Shown here piece after piece: positions 1 through 6,148 of a stretch of DNA of 8,781 nt. The DNA comes from Alphaproteobacteria bacterium. GTDB lineage: Bacteria > Pseudomonadota > Alphaproteobacteria > RS24. The first letter of the stretch is position 1, and every line of letters begins with the position of its first letter. The position numbers and the translations under genes are program-made. The notes below the pieces were generated by a model. That model made no database searches and was not told where the DNA came from. It worked only from the letters and a program-made list of their open reading frames with translations. Location: NCBI GenBank assembly GCA_015163825.1, contig JAAOIL010000169.1, positions 1-8,781 on the forward strand, read 5' to 3'.

Positions 1-153
1 AAGATGCACATCTTCGCTTTTGGCATCACACATTTGGATAAGGCATAAGCGATCGCGCAAAGGGTTTAACCCCAAAGTTTCTGTATCAATGGCGAGGCTA
101 TCTTTAAAGGAAATGCCGTCTGGTAAATCATCTTTGTGTAAGTGGATATTCAT
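1..153 (-). CDS. Ribonuclease D-like 3'-5' exonuclease (N-terminal part, cut by window edge)
   Basis: The first 51 residues of a minus-strand protein are visible; the rest lies beyond the left edge. Residues 21-29 read AIDTETLGL, the Exo I motif of DEDD-family 3'-5' exonucleases, with D23 and E25 as the expected metal ligands. It continues NPLRDRLCLIQMCD, the usual second strand of the RNase H-like fold. The N-terminus (MNIHLHKDDLPDG) resembles the short, roughly 200-residue RNase D-like proteins of alphaproteobacteria, which lack the HRDC domains of E. coli Rnd; the length here cannot be checked. The expected role is trimming of structured RNA 3' ends in the cytoplasm. The ATG at 153-151 is preceded by a weak AATAGG-type ribosome site. 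The gene lies 71 bases downstream of uppP on the same strand and may be co-transcribed with it. Confidence 0.85.
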   Translation of the reverse strand, partial: MNIHLHKDDLPDGISFKDSLAIDTETLGLNPLRDRLCLIQMCDAKSEDVHL

Positions 154-186
154 AACCTATTCTTATGCCTCATAATCGTCGGGGTC

Positions 187-215
187 AAGATTTTTGACAC
201 GGATTCTAAAATCTT
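187..215. repeat. AT-rich inverted repeat between uppP and the RNase D-like gene
   Basis: AAGATTTT (187-194) and AAAATCTT (208-215) are perfect 8-base inverted arms around a 13-base loop. The stem is only one-eighth G/C and has no following T run on the minus strand, so it is a poor intrinsic terminator. It could be a minor RNA hairpin between the two minus-strand genes, or chance. Confidence 0.3.
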
Positions 216-224
216 CATCAAATG

Positions 225-1055
225 TCAAATATACAAGATTGCCAATAGGGCGATGCCGAGCGTCAAGCGATAGAGGATAAAGGGGGCAAGGCTGAACTTT
301 TGAATAAGTTTCATAAAAATATGGATACTAGCAAGCGCAATGAGGGCGGTTAAAATACTGGCAATAAAAATATCCCAAATCAAGGTGGAGACCAGAGTGG
401 GGTCTATGGTTTGGTGGGCAGAAAAATTTGCGGCGAGGTCTATGATTTGGGCGGTGGCAAAAGCGGCGATGAGGGGCACAGATAATAGCATTGAATAACG
501 CGCCGCTTCGGGGCGGGGTATGTGTAAGGCGCGGGCTGCCATAATGGTCACCCCCGCCCGACTAGCGCCCGGTATGAAAGCACATATTTGGGCGATGCCT
601 ATCAACAAAGCCGCCCGATAGGGAAGGTGGGCGAGGCGGGTGGTGTCGCCGCCCCATTTATCGGCTGCCCAAAGCGGCAGAGCAAATATGATATTTGCCC
701 ACGCGACAATCTCTGCTGTGCGTAAATATGAAATAGCCCCGCTTGTAAATAATATGCCACCAATAATCATGGCGGGCACACTGGCAATCATTACGATAGT
801 GGTCAAATGCGCTTCACGGCTGGTTCTATTGCCGATAATATGCGGCACACCCTTGAGCATCGCCACAATATCGCGCCAGAAATAAACGATCACCGCCAAT
901 AATGTGCCGCTATGCAAGGCAATATCTAGGCGCACCCCATGGTCGGGCAAGGCGCTTAGCGCATGCACTAATGTCAAATGCCCCGATGAACTGATAGGCA
1001 AAAACTCGGTCGCTCCCTGCACCAGTGCCAGAATTATAATGTGATTTAACGCCAT
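225..1055 (-). CDS. uppP: Undecaprenyl-diphosphate phosphatase UppP (BacA family)
   Basis: This integral inner-membrane enzyme removes one phosphate from undecaprenyl diphosphate, regenerating the lipid carrier used for peptidoglycan and surface polysaccharides; overproduction gives bacitracin resistance in other bacteria. Both family signatures are present: Q13-GAT-E17 followed by FLPISSSGH (18-26), and PGASRAGVT (162-170) with R166. The chain has many hydrophobic segments (about 4-15, 49-60, 87-104, 116-130, 147-161, 190-205, 224-243, 257-275), matching a multi-pass protein. The 276-residue length is normal for the family. The open frame extends upstream to a TTG at 1091, but the ATG at 1055 is preferred because it has AGGG eight bases upstream and gives the usual short N-terminus. 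It is divergent from the GST-like gene across 56 bases. Confidence 0.95.
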   Translation of the reverse strand: MALNHIIILALVQGATEFLPISSSGHLTLVHALSALPDHGVRLDIALHSGTLLAVIVYFWRDIVAMLKGVPHIIGNRTSREAHLTTIVMIASVPAMIIGGILFTSGAISYLRTAEIVAWANIIFALPLWAADKWGGDTTRLAHLPYRAALLIGIAQICAFIPGASRAGVTIMAARALHIPRPEAARYSMLLSVPLIAAFATAQIIDLAANFSAHQTIDPTLVSTLIWDIFIASILTALIALASIHIFMKLIQKFSLAPFILYRLTLGIALLAILYI

Positions 1056-1076
1056 AAACACAACCCTAGCGATTGC

Positions 1077-1105
1077 TTCCCATAATGCCAAGTTTAATCT
1101 ATAAT
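1077..1105 (+). promoter_or_regulatory. Candidate sigma-70-type promoter of the GST-queG operon
   Basis: A perfect TATAAT at 1100-1105 is preceded, after a 17-base spacer, by TTCCCA (1077-1082), which matches the -35 consensus at four of six positions. Transcription would be expected to begin around 1111-1113. The start codon of the downstream gene is at 1112, so the transcript would have essentially no leader. No Shine-Dalgarno sequence is seen before 1112. Confidence 0.55.
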
Positions 1106-1111
1106 TGGCTG

Positions 1112-1798
1112 ATGAATAAACTCTATCATTATCTGCTGTGTCCGCATTCGCGCAAATGTCGCCTTATGTTGGGCGAAATAAAAATAGAATATGCGCCACA
1201 CGAAATACGCCCCGTTTGGAATTATGGCGGCGCAAGGGACGCGGAATTCCTGCGCCTTAATCCGTCGGGGGAAGTGCCTGTATTGGTGCTGGCAAATAAA
1301 GGGGTGGTCGCTGGGCATTATGCTTTGACGGAATGGATTATTGAAAATGATAAGGCACATATATGTATGCCTGATAATCATATAGAGCGGGCTGAAGTGC
1401 GGCGCCTTGTGGCGTGGTTTGATACTAAATTTATGCGTGAAGTCGGGGTGCCTATCACAGATGAAAAAATCAATAATCGTTTGATGGGAAAAAACGCTGT
1501 CCCGAATATGGAAATCGTGCGGCAGGGTTTGGCAAATCTGGGGCATCATCTATCCTATTTGCAATATCTGCTAGCGCAACGAGATTGGTTGGCGGGCGCT
1601 CATTATACATTAGCCGATATGGCAGCAGCGGCGCCTCTATCTTGTCTTGATTATACAGGTGATGTCGCATGGAAATCTTATCCTTTGGTGCGCGAATGGT
1701 ATGCACGGATAAAATCGCGCCCGTCTTTTCGCCCGTTGCTGGCAGATTATATTGCCGGCTTCCGCCCGACCTCGCATTATGCTGATTTGGATTTTTAG
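1112..1798 (+). CDS. Glutathione S-transferase-like protein
   Basis: The 228-residue protein has an N-terminal thioredoxin-like GST domain (about 1-80) with C10-P-H-S13 at the active-site position, the NPSGEVPVL segment with the cis-proline P56, and a helical C-terminal domain whose core carries the LADMAAAA motif near 167-174. The end, ARIKSRPSFRPLL...PTSHYADLDF, is typical of a subgroup I recall beside queG in Rhodospirillales-like genomes. The substrate is unknown; a cytosolic glutathione-dependent or purely structural role is possible. In-frame starts exist further upstream (TTG 1073, ATG 1085), but the family normally begins MxxLYH and the promoter places the transcript start near 1112. 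The stop codon directly abuts the queG start. Confidence 0.88.
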   Translation: MNKLYHYLLCPHSRKCRLMLGEIKIEYAPHEIRPVWNYGGARDAEFLRLNPSGEVPVLVLANKGVVAGHYALTEWIIENDKAHICMPDNHIERAEVRRLVAWFDTKFMREVGVPITDEKINNRLMGKNAVPNMEIVRQGLANLGHHLSYLQYLLAQRDWLAGAHYTLADMAAAAPLSCLDYTGDVAWKSYPLVREWYARIKSRPSFRPLLADYIAGFRPTSHYADLDF

Positions 1799-2974
1799 AT
1801 GAGTATGTCGCCTCAAGATTCACAAATAGTTTTGCGCGATAATATCCGCCTTAAAGCCCAAGAGCAGGGCTTTGATATTTGTCGTATCACAAATATAGAT
1901 GCCCTAGAATCTGCAGGCAATAATGATATAGAAACAGGGCTTTATGAATTTTTGCAAGCACACCATCATGGTGATATGGATTGGCTGGCACGAGACCCCG
2001 CGCGCCGTGCCTACCCCAAAAATCTATGGCAAGATGTGCGCTCTATCATTGTGCTGGGGGTGAATTATGCTCCCGCCCATAATCCGTTAGAAGATAAGGA
2101 TAAAACCGATAAGGGGTTAATCTCTGTCTATGCCCAGAGGCGCGATTATCATGATGTCATAAAAAAACGCTTGCGCCCTCTGGCGCGGTGGTTGGCAGAA
2201 TCCAGCGCTTGTGAAGTCAAACTATTCGTGGATACCGCCCCCGTTATGGAAAAACCATTGGCGGCAGCGGCGGGGCTTGGCTGGCAGGGTAAGCATACGA
2301 ATCTTGTCTCGCCTGATTATGGCTCGTGGTTGTTTCTGGGGGTTATTTTTGCCGCTTGCGATCTACCCGCCGATGAAGCAGGGCATAATCAATGCGGGTC
2401 GTGTCGGGCGTGTTTAGATGTGTGCCCAACAAATGCCTTTACCGCCCCGTATAAATTAGATGCGCGTAAATGTATTTCCTATCTCACCATAGAACATAAA
2501 GGCGCGATTGATAGAGCCTTGCGCCCTGCCATCGGTAATTATATTTATGGCTGTGATGATTGTCTGGCGGTTTGCCCTTGGAATAAGTTTGCCCGCACCG
2601 CGCATAATACCCGCCTCGCTATGCGTGAAGATTTGCATTTGCCCGATTTATTATTTCTTATCACATTAGATGATGCCGCCTTTCGCACTTACTTTACTGC
2701 CACGCCCATAAAGCGGGTCGGGCGGGTGCGGTTTATGCGCAATGTCTTAATCGCTATTGGTAATATGGCAGATGATGTTGATGAGGCAAAAAAAGCAGAA
2801 GCATGTAGCGCCGTCAAAAAATGTTTAAGCGATGAGGCGGCTTTGGTGCGGGGTATGGCAGTATGGGCATTGGCACAATTGGATAAATCATCGGCTATCA
2901 CTCTTGCCCGCCCCGCTCTTGCCGATGAGCGGGATGCGCATGTGCTAGAAGAATGGCAGGCGGTGCTGGCATGA
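1799..2974 (+). CDS. queG: Epoxyqueuosine reductase QueG
   Basis: QueG reduces epoxyqueuosine to queuosine at the tRNA wobble base, using cobalamin and two 4Fe-4S clusters. The first cluster motif is C199-GSC-RAC-LDVC209-P; the second is C252-DDC255-LAVC259-P, with C225 (in ARKCISYLTIEH) as the probable remaining ligand. The conserved core DTAPVMEKPLA (145-155) includes the likely general acid D145 and is followed by AGLGWQGKHTN. The C-terminal part (about 305-390) is helical and HEAT-like, as in known QueG structures, giving a normal 391-residue total. The start ATG abuts the stop of the GST-like gene with no good ribosome site, so it may be translationally coupled; the ATG at 1805 is an alternative. 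It overlaps the next gene by ATGA. Confidence 0.96.
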   Translation: MSMSPQDSQIVLRDNIRLKAQEQGFDICRITNIDALESAGNNDIETGLYEFLQAHHHGDMDWLARDPARRAYPKNLWQDVRSIIVLGVNYAPAHNPLEDKDKTDKGLISVYAQRRDYHDVIKKRLRPLARWLAESSACEVKLFVDTAPVMEKPLAAAAGLGWQGKHTNLVSPDYGSWLFLGVIFAACDLPADEAGHNQCGSCRACLDVCPTNAFTAPYKLDARKCISYLTIEHKGAIDRALRPAIGNYIYGCDDCLAVCPWNKFARTAHNTRLAMREDLHLPDLLFLITLDDAAFRTYFTATPIKRVGRVRFMRNVLIAIGNMADDVDEAKKAEACSAVKKCLSDEAALVRGMAVWALAQLDKSSAITLARPALADERDAHVLEEWQAVLA

Positions 2975-3891
2975 CACATATTCTATGCTTGGGCTTTGGG
3001 TTTTGTGCCGCAGAACTTTCAAAAACATTAGAGGAAAAGGGTTGGAAAATATCGGCAACAACACGCGACGCAGAAAAAGCCGCCGCCCTTAAAGCACAAA
3101 ATATCAATGCTCTCTTATGGACGGATAAGGGGGTATGGACTGATAAGGGGGTATGGACTGATAGGGGGATAGGCGAGATATTACCCGATGACATTACGCA
3201 TATTCTTATATCCGCCCCTCCCGCTAATTCTCCAGTTGATTCAGGTGATGTGTTTTTGGCGCATTTTGCCGCTCAATCTTTACCGCCTTTGCCGCAATTA
3301 AAATGGCTCGGTTATTTATCAACGACCAGTGTTTATGGCAATAAAGAGGGTGCCTTGGTTGATGAAGACACCGCCGCCGCCCCGACCAGCACACGCGGAC
3401 AAAGGCGTGTTTTGGCAGAACAAGGCTGGCTGAATTGGGGACAAACGCGGCAAGTGCCGACTTATATTTTTAGGCTGGCAGGTATTTATGGAGCAGGGCG
3501 TAATGCTTTGGCACGTGTGCAGGCGGGCACAGCACAGCGTATATATAAAGAGGGGCAGCTATTTTCACGCATCCATGTGGCAGATATTGCCCAGATACTC
3601 TATGCGTCAATGCGGGGTGTTGCCCCTCATAAAACACGCCTATATAATATTTGCGATGATATGCCCGCCCCCCCACAAGATGTTATTGCCTATGCGGCAC
3701 AAACATTAGGGCTCGCGCTCCCCGCCTTGATTAATTATGATGAGGCAGATTTATCTGTTATGGCAAAGTCCTTTTATACAGAGAATAAACGCGTTGATAA
3801 TCAACGCATCAAAGATGAATTAGGGGTGCGTTTGCTTTATGCCAATTATAAAATAGGATTAGATGATATTTTCCAAAAGGGCGATTTTTAA
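2971..3891 (+). CDS. NAD(P)-binding SDR protein (YeeZ-like epimerase/dehydratase family)
   Basis: The 306-residue protein opens with a Rossmann strand and glycine-rich loop (ILCLGFGFCA, 4-13), followed by an SAPP segment at 81-84, STTSVYG (117-123) and FSRIHVADIA (198-207), a pattern seen in atypical extended SDR proteins such as E. coli YeeZ. The classic YxxxK catalytic pair is not intact (Y122 is followed by GNKE), as in YeeZ relatives, so enzymatic activity is uncertain. Cofactor binding is likely; the substrate is unknown. The start at 2971 overlaps the queG stop as ATGA; an upstream in-frame ATG at 2953 lies inside queG and would precede the Rossmann strand by six extra residues. Residues 50-66 are a threefold WTDKGV repeat between the second strand and the next core element, probably a surface loop. 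The stop overlaps the glycosyltransferase start by one base. Confidence 0.85.
   Translation: MTHILCLGFGFCAAELSKTLEEKGWKISATTRDAEKAAALKAQNINALLWTDKGVWTDKGVWTDRGIGEILPDDITHILISAPPANSPVDSGDVFLAHFAAQSLPPLPQLKWLGYLSTTSVYGNKEGALVDEDTAAAPTSTRGQRRVLAEQGWLNWGQTRQVPTYIFRLAGIYGAGRNALARVQAGTAQRIYKEGQLFSRIHVADIAQILYASMRGVAPHKTRLYNICDDMPAPPQDVIAYAAQTLGLALPALINYDEADLSVMAKSFYTENKRVDNQRIKDELGVRLLYANYKIGLDDIFQKGDF
3116..3169 (+). repeat. 18-bp tandem repeat, three copies, inside the SDR gene
   Basis: Units at 3116-3133, 3134-3151 and 3152-3169 share the form TATGGACTGATAAGGGGG. The first differs from the second by one base and the third by two. The unit is six codons, so copy-number changes keep the frame and encode repeated WTDKGV. 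Confidence 0.9.
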
Positions 3892-5072
3892 TGCAAGATA
3901 AAACGATTTTACAAGTGATACCAAACCTCCATATTGGCGGGGCTGAACAAACGGTGCTGGAAATCACCCGCGCCATTGTTGAAGCGGGCGGGCGTGCCTT
4001 AATCGCCAGTGCCTATAATGGGAGTGCCTATAATGCTGATGACAAAAACAAAAATAGTGTCCCTAGTTTGGCGCCTGCTATCATTGCAGCAGGGGGAGAG
4101 ATTATCACACTGCCAGTCGCCTCAAAAAATCCCTTCATTATGTTTGCCAATATAAAAAGACTAGCCACTATCATACGCCGCTATCGGGTGGATATTATCC
4201 ACGCCCGTTCTCGTGCCCCCGCTTGGAGTGCCTATGCGGCAGCCCGAAAAACGGGGATTGCTTATTTATCTACCTATCATGCCAAAGTGCATGCCCACCC
4301 CGCCTTGAAGCGGTTTTATAATTCAGGTCTGGTGCGCGGGCAATTGGTGATTGCCAATTCACAATTCACTGCCGCCCAGATAATGCGGTTTCATAAAGTG
4401 CCGCCCTCGCATATTCGGGTCATACCGCGTGGCTGTGATATAGAAGCGCTCGCACCCACGACCCCCGCCAAAACATCACGCCAAGCGATGCGCGCAAAAT
4501 GGAATGTCAGCGCTGATGATTTTGTCATTTTATGCCCCGCCCGTTTAACGCGTTGGAAAGGACAACACATAGCCGTAGCGGCAATAGCAGAGGCTCTAAA
4601 AACACAAGATAAAAAAAATATAAAACTTGTTTGTGTCGGTGGTATTGAAACCCATAATGATTACATCCAAACATTGAGCGATTTGGCAACACGATTGGGC
4701 GTGGCGCAGAATGTTATTTTGGCGGGGGTGGAACGCGATATGCGCAGTGTTTATGGGGCAAGTGATGTGGTGGTCGCCCCCTCTATTGAAGCCGAACCAT
4801 TCGGGCGCATTATTATAGAAGCGCAAGCGGCGGGGTTGGCAGTCATTGCGTCTGATGCGGGCGGCTTTCGTGAAACAGTGGCAGACCATGCGGGCTGGCT
4901 TGTGCCACCAGATGATGTGGCGGCATTGGGACAATGTTTCGCCCGTGCCATTATGACACCGCCAAAAGATTTAGCGGCGATGGGCGCCATTGGTTGTGCT
5001 TATGTCGCCAGTCGTTATAGCGATGCGCTTATGTGTTCGCGCACCCTTGATGTCTATCGGGAACTGGCGTGA
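3891..5072 (+). CDS. GT4-family glycosyltransferase
   Basis: A GT-B fold retaining glycosyltransferase of 393 residues. The N-terminal domain opens with LQVIPNLHIGGAEQTVLEI (7-25), the acceptor-side glycine loop of family GT4. The C-terminal domain has PARLTRWKGQ (216-225) with the nucleotide-sugar phosphate ligands R218 and K223, and E302-PFGRIII-E310, the E-x7-E motif, followed by AQAAGLAVIASDAGGFRETV. It probably adds a sugar to lipopolysaccharide or another surface glycan on the inner membrane's cytoplasmic face; donor and acceptor cannot be read from sequence. The ATG overlaps the upstream stop (TAATG) and has AAGGG nine bases before it. Residues 40-49 carry a small duplicated SAYN element from a 15-bp tandem repeat. 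It overlaps the following GTG start by four bases. Confidence 0.92.
   Translation: MQDKTILQVIPNLHIGGAEQTVLEITRAIVEAGGRALIASAYNGSAYNADDKNKNSVPSLAPAIIAAGGEIITLPVASKNPFIMFANIKRLATIIRRYRVDIIHARSRAPAWSAYAAARKTGIAYLSTYHAKVHAHPALKRFYNSGLVRGQLVIANSQFTAAQIMRFHKVPPSHIRVIPRGCDIEALAPTTPAKTSRQAMRAKWNVSADDFVILCPARLTRWKGQHIAVAAIAEALKTQDKKNIKLVCVGGIETHNDYIQTLSDLATRLGVAQNVILAGVERDMRSVYGASDVVVAPSIEAEPFGRIIIEAQAAGLAVIASDAGGFRETVADHAGWLVPPDDVAALGQCFARAIMTPPKDLAAMGAIGCAYVASRYSDALMCSRTLDVYRELA
4008..4037 (+). repeat. 15-bp tandem duplication inside the GT4 gene
   Basis: AGTGCCTATAATGGG (4008-4022) is followed directly by AGTGCCTATAATGCT (4023-4037), 13 of 15 bases identical. It is in frame and gives the protein a doubled SAYN segment in a likely loop of the N-terminal domain. 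Confidence 0.85.
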
Positions 5073-5527
5073 GCGATAATTCTATTCGTTCCACGGGGGC
5101 GCCGCGTCTGGCACAAGACTTCAATGATGCGTTATTGATAGGTATTGGCTTGTCGCCCGATAATCTTGTGGCGGCAATCAATACGCTGCATCCGCATTTT
5201 GCCAGCCTTTGTGTGTTGATTAGCCCCACACAAAAAATTGCCGCACAGGGGGCACAGGGAGCACAGGGAGCACAGGGAGCACAGGGGGCAAAGGGGGCAA
5301 AGGGGGCAGATGAGATATGGGTTGCTCATCGCTTGGGGGGGCGCGGGGCGCTCGCCCTTATCAGGCGTATTGCTTGGCGCCGCTTCGCTTGTGTCTATCA
5401 ACTAACACCCGCCTATCACGCTGGCGCCTCATTCACGCTCGCGCTATCGCTAGCCCTGTTGCGGCTGCTTGTTGTGCCACGACCGCCATGGTGCTTTTCT
5501 TTGCCAAAAGATGATATTTCAAGTTGA
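5069..5527 (+). pseudogene. Short open frame resembling the N-terminal half of a GT9 (heptosyltransferase-like) glycosyltransferase; probable truncated relic
   Basis: The frame gives 152 residues from a GTG that overlaps the GT4 stop (GTGA). I infer GT9 ancestry from the order of features: a first strand and helix (ALLIGIGLSPDNLVAAINTLHPHF, 21-44), a strand CVLIS, then DEIWVAHRLGGRGALALIRRI (81-101), FACVYQLTPAYHAG (106-119) and VPRPPW (136-141), which parallel the GT9 pattern of xDEVW..RRPxG, FDxVYDLQTSxR and PRPEW. GT9 proteins are usually 300-350 residues with the donor site in the C-terminal half; that half is absent and there is no room for it before infC. The usual LGD segment of the first loop is also lost. 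Residues 59-79 are a low-complexity AQG/AKG repeat. It may be a decaying gene, or a short protein with a new role; the frame itself has no internal stop. Confidence 0.5.
5243..5305 (+). repeat. 9-bp tandem repeat, seven copies, in the GT9-like frame
   Basis: Seven uninterrupted units of the form GCA(C/A)AGGG(A/G) run from 5243 to 5305, in frame as five AQG and two AKG tripeptides. The next nine bases (GCAGATGAG) look like the decayed edge. Such short, near-identical units are prone to slippage and copy-number change without frame loss. Confidence 0.95.
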
Positions 5528-5532
5528 AATTA

Positions 5533-5561
5533 TTCGCTAGACAGCCTAAATCAAATATAAG
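5533..5561 (+). promoter_or_regulatory. Weak candidate promoter for infC
   Basis: TATAAG (5556-5561) matches five of six bases of the -10 consensus; TTCGCT (5533-5538) sits 17 bases upstream but matches the -35 consensus at only three positions. It lies in the 55-base gap before infC, where no terminator is seen, so read-through from the upstream operon is equally possible. Confidence 0.25.
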
Positions 5562-5567
5562 ACTAAC

Positions 5568-5575
5568 AAAAGGAG
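5568..5575 (+). promoter_or_regulatory. Strong Shine-Dalgarno site that fixes the infC start
   Basis: AAAAGGAG ends seven bases before the ATC at 5583-5585. This is ideal spacing for that codon. The first in-frame ATG (5601) is 25 bases from the site and has no ribosome site of its own. Confidence 0.8.
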
Positions 5576-5582
5576 AATACTC

Positions 5583-6122
5583 ATCGTAAGAAAACCGCAA
5601 ATGACGCAACCACCGCGCAAGCAGGGTATGCGTATTAATGAGATGATTACCAATTCAGAAGTTCTGGTGATTGACGCCGAAGGCGAAAAACGAGGGATCA
5701 TAAATATAGAAAATGCAATTGCACTGGCGGAAGCGGCGGGGTTGGATCTGGTGGAAGTCTCGCCGAATGCCACACCGCCCGTCTGTAAGGTGTTGGATTA
5801 TGGCAAGTTAAGATATCAAGAACAGAAAAAAGCCAGCGAAGCTCGCAAGAAACAAAAAACCATAGATGTGAAAGAAATCAAAATGCGTCCCAATATAGAT
5901 ACGCATGATTATGAAGTGAAAATGCGCAGTGTGTCGCGCTTCTTAGGCGATGGTGATAAAGTAAAAGTAACATTGCGCTTTAGAGGGCGTGAAATGGCAC
6001 ACCGCGAGTTAGGCGAAGCCCTGTTGCATCGGGTGCGTGATGATACACAAGAGATTGCTAAAGTTGAATCCTCCCCCAAATTGGAAGGGCGGCAAATGAT
6101 TATGGTCATCGCGCCCCGCTAG
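5583..6122 (+). CDS. infC: Translation initiation factor IF-3, probable AUC start
   Basis: IF-3 binds the 30S subunit, prevents premature 50S joining and checks the start codon and initiator tRNA. The N-terminal domain starts at MRINEMITNSEVLVIDAEGEKRG (16-38); a basic linker (about 80-95, KKASEARKKQK) leads to the C-terminal domain with KVTLRFRGREMAH (128-140), the family signature. I place the start at ATC 5583: it sits seven bases after a strong AAAAGGAG and adds VRKPQ before the ATG at 5601, giving 179 residues. infC in E. coli starts at AUU, and such rare starts let IF-3 repress its own translation. If 5601 were used, the protein would be 173 residues but have no ribosome site. Its 3' end is convergent with the phosphodiesterase gene, 26 bases away. 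Confidence 0.95.
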   Translation: MVRKPQMTQPPRKQGMRINEMITNSEVLVIDAEGEKRGIINIENAIALAEAAGLDLVEVSPNATPPVCKVLDYGKLRYQEQKKASEARKKQKTIDVKEIKMRPNIDTHDYEVKMRSVSRFLGDGDKVKVTLRFRGREMAHRELGEALLHRVRDDTQEIAKVESSPKLEGRQMIMVIAPR

Positions 6123-6131
6123 ATTTGGGGC
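6113..6131 (+). terminator. Possible weak hairpin at the end of infC
   Basis: GCCCC (6113-6117) and GGGGC (6127-6131) can pair around a nine-base loop that contains the infC stop codon. There is no T run afterwards, only TAATTAG, so this is at best a weak terminator. A perfect 10-base palindrome CTAAATTTAG (6143-6152) follows, covering the stop of the opposing gene. Confidence 0.25.
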
Positions 6132-6148
6132 TAATTAGACTGCTAAAT

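Noticed and set aside
1094..1823. Two overlapping minus-strand frames opposite the GST-like gene
   Set aside because: The plus strand encodes a convincing GST-like protein; these antisense frames have no family features and overlap each other.
4611..4618. A8 run in the GT4 gene as a programmed slippage site
   Set aside because: The frame reads through into clear GT4 motifs, and no alternative-frame product or stimulatory structure is evident.
5335..5341. G7 tract in the GT9-like frame, considered as a phase-variation switch
   Set aside because: GT9-like residues continue in the same frame after the tract, and similar seven-base C runs occur in the SDR gene (3668-3674) and in essential pheS (8538-8544), so such runs are not specific switches here.
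5132..5401. Minus-strand frame with repeated CPLC/CSLC motifs resembling a cysteine-rich metal-binding protein
   Set aside because: It is the antisense reading of the 9-bp GCACAGGGG repeat in the GT9-like frame; there is no ribosome site or family resemblance outside the repeat.
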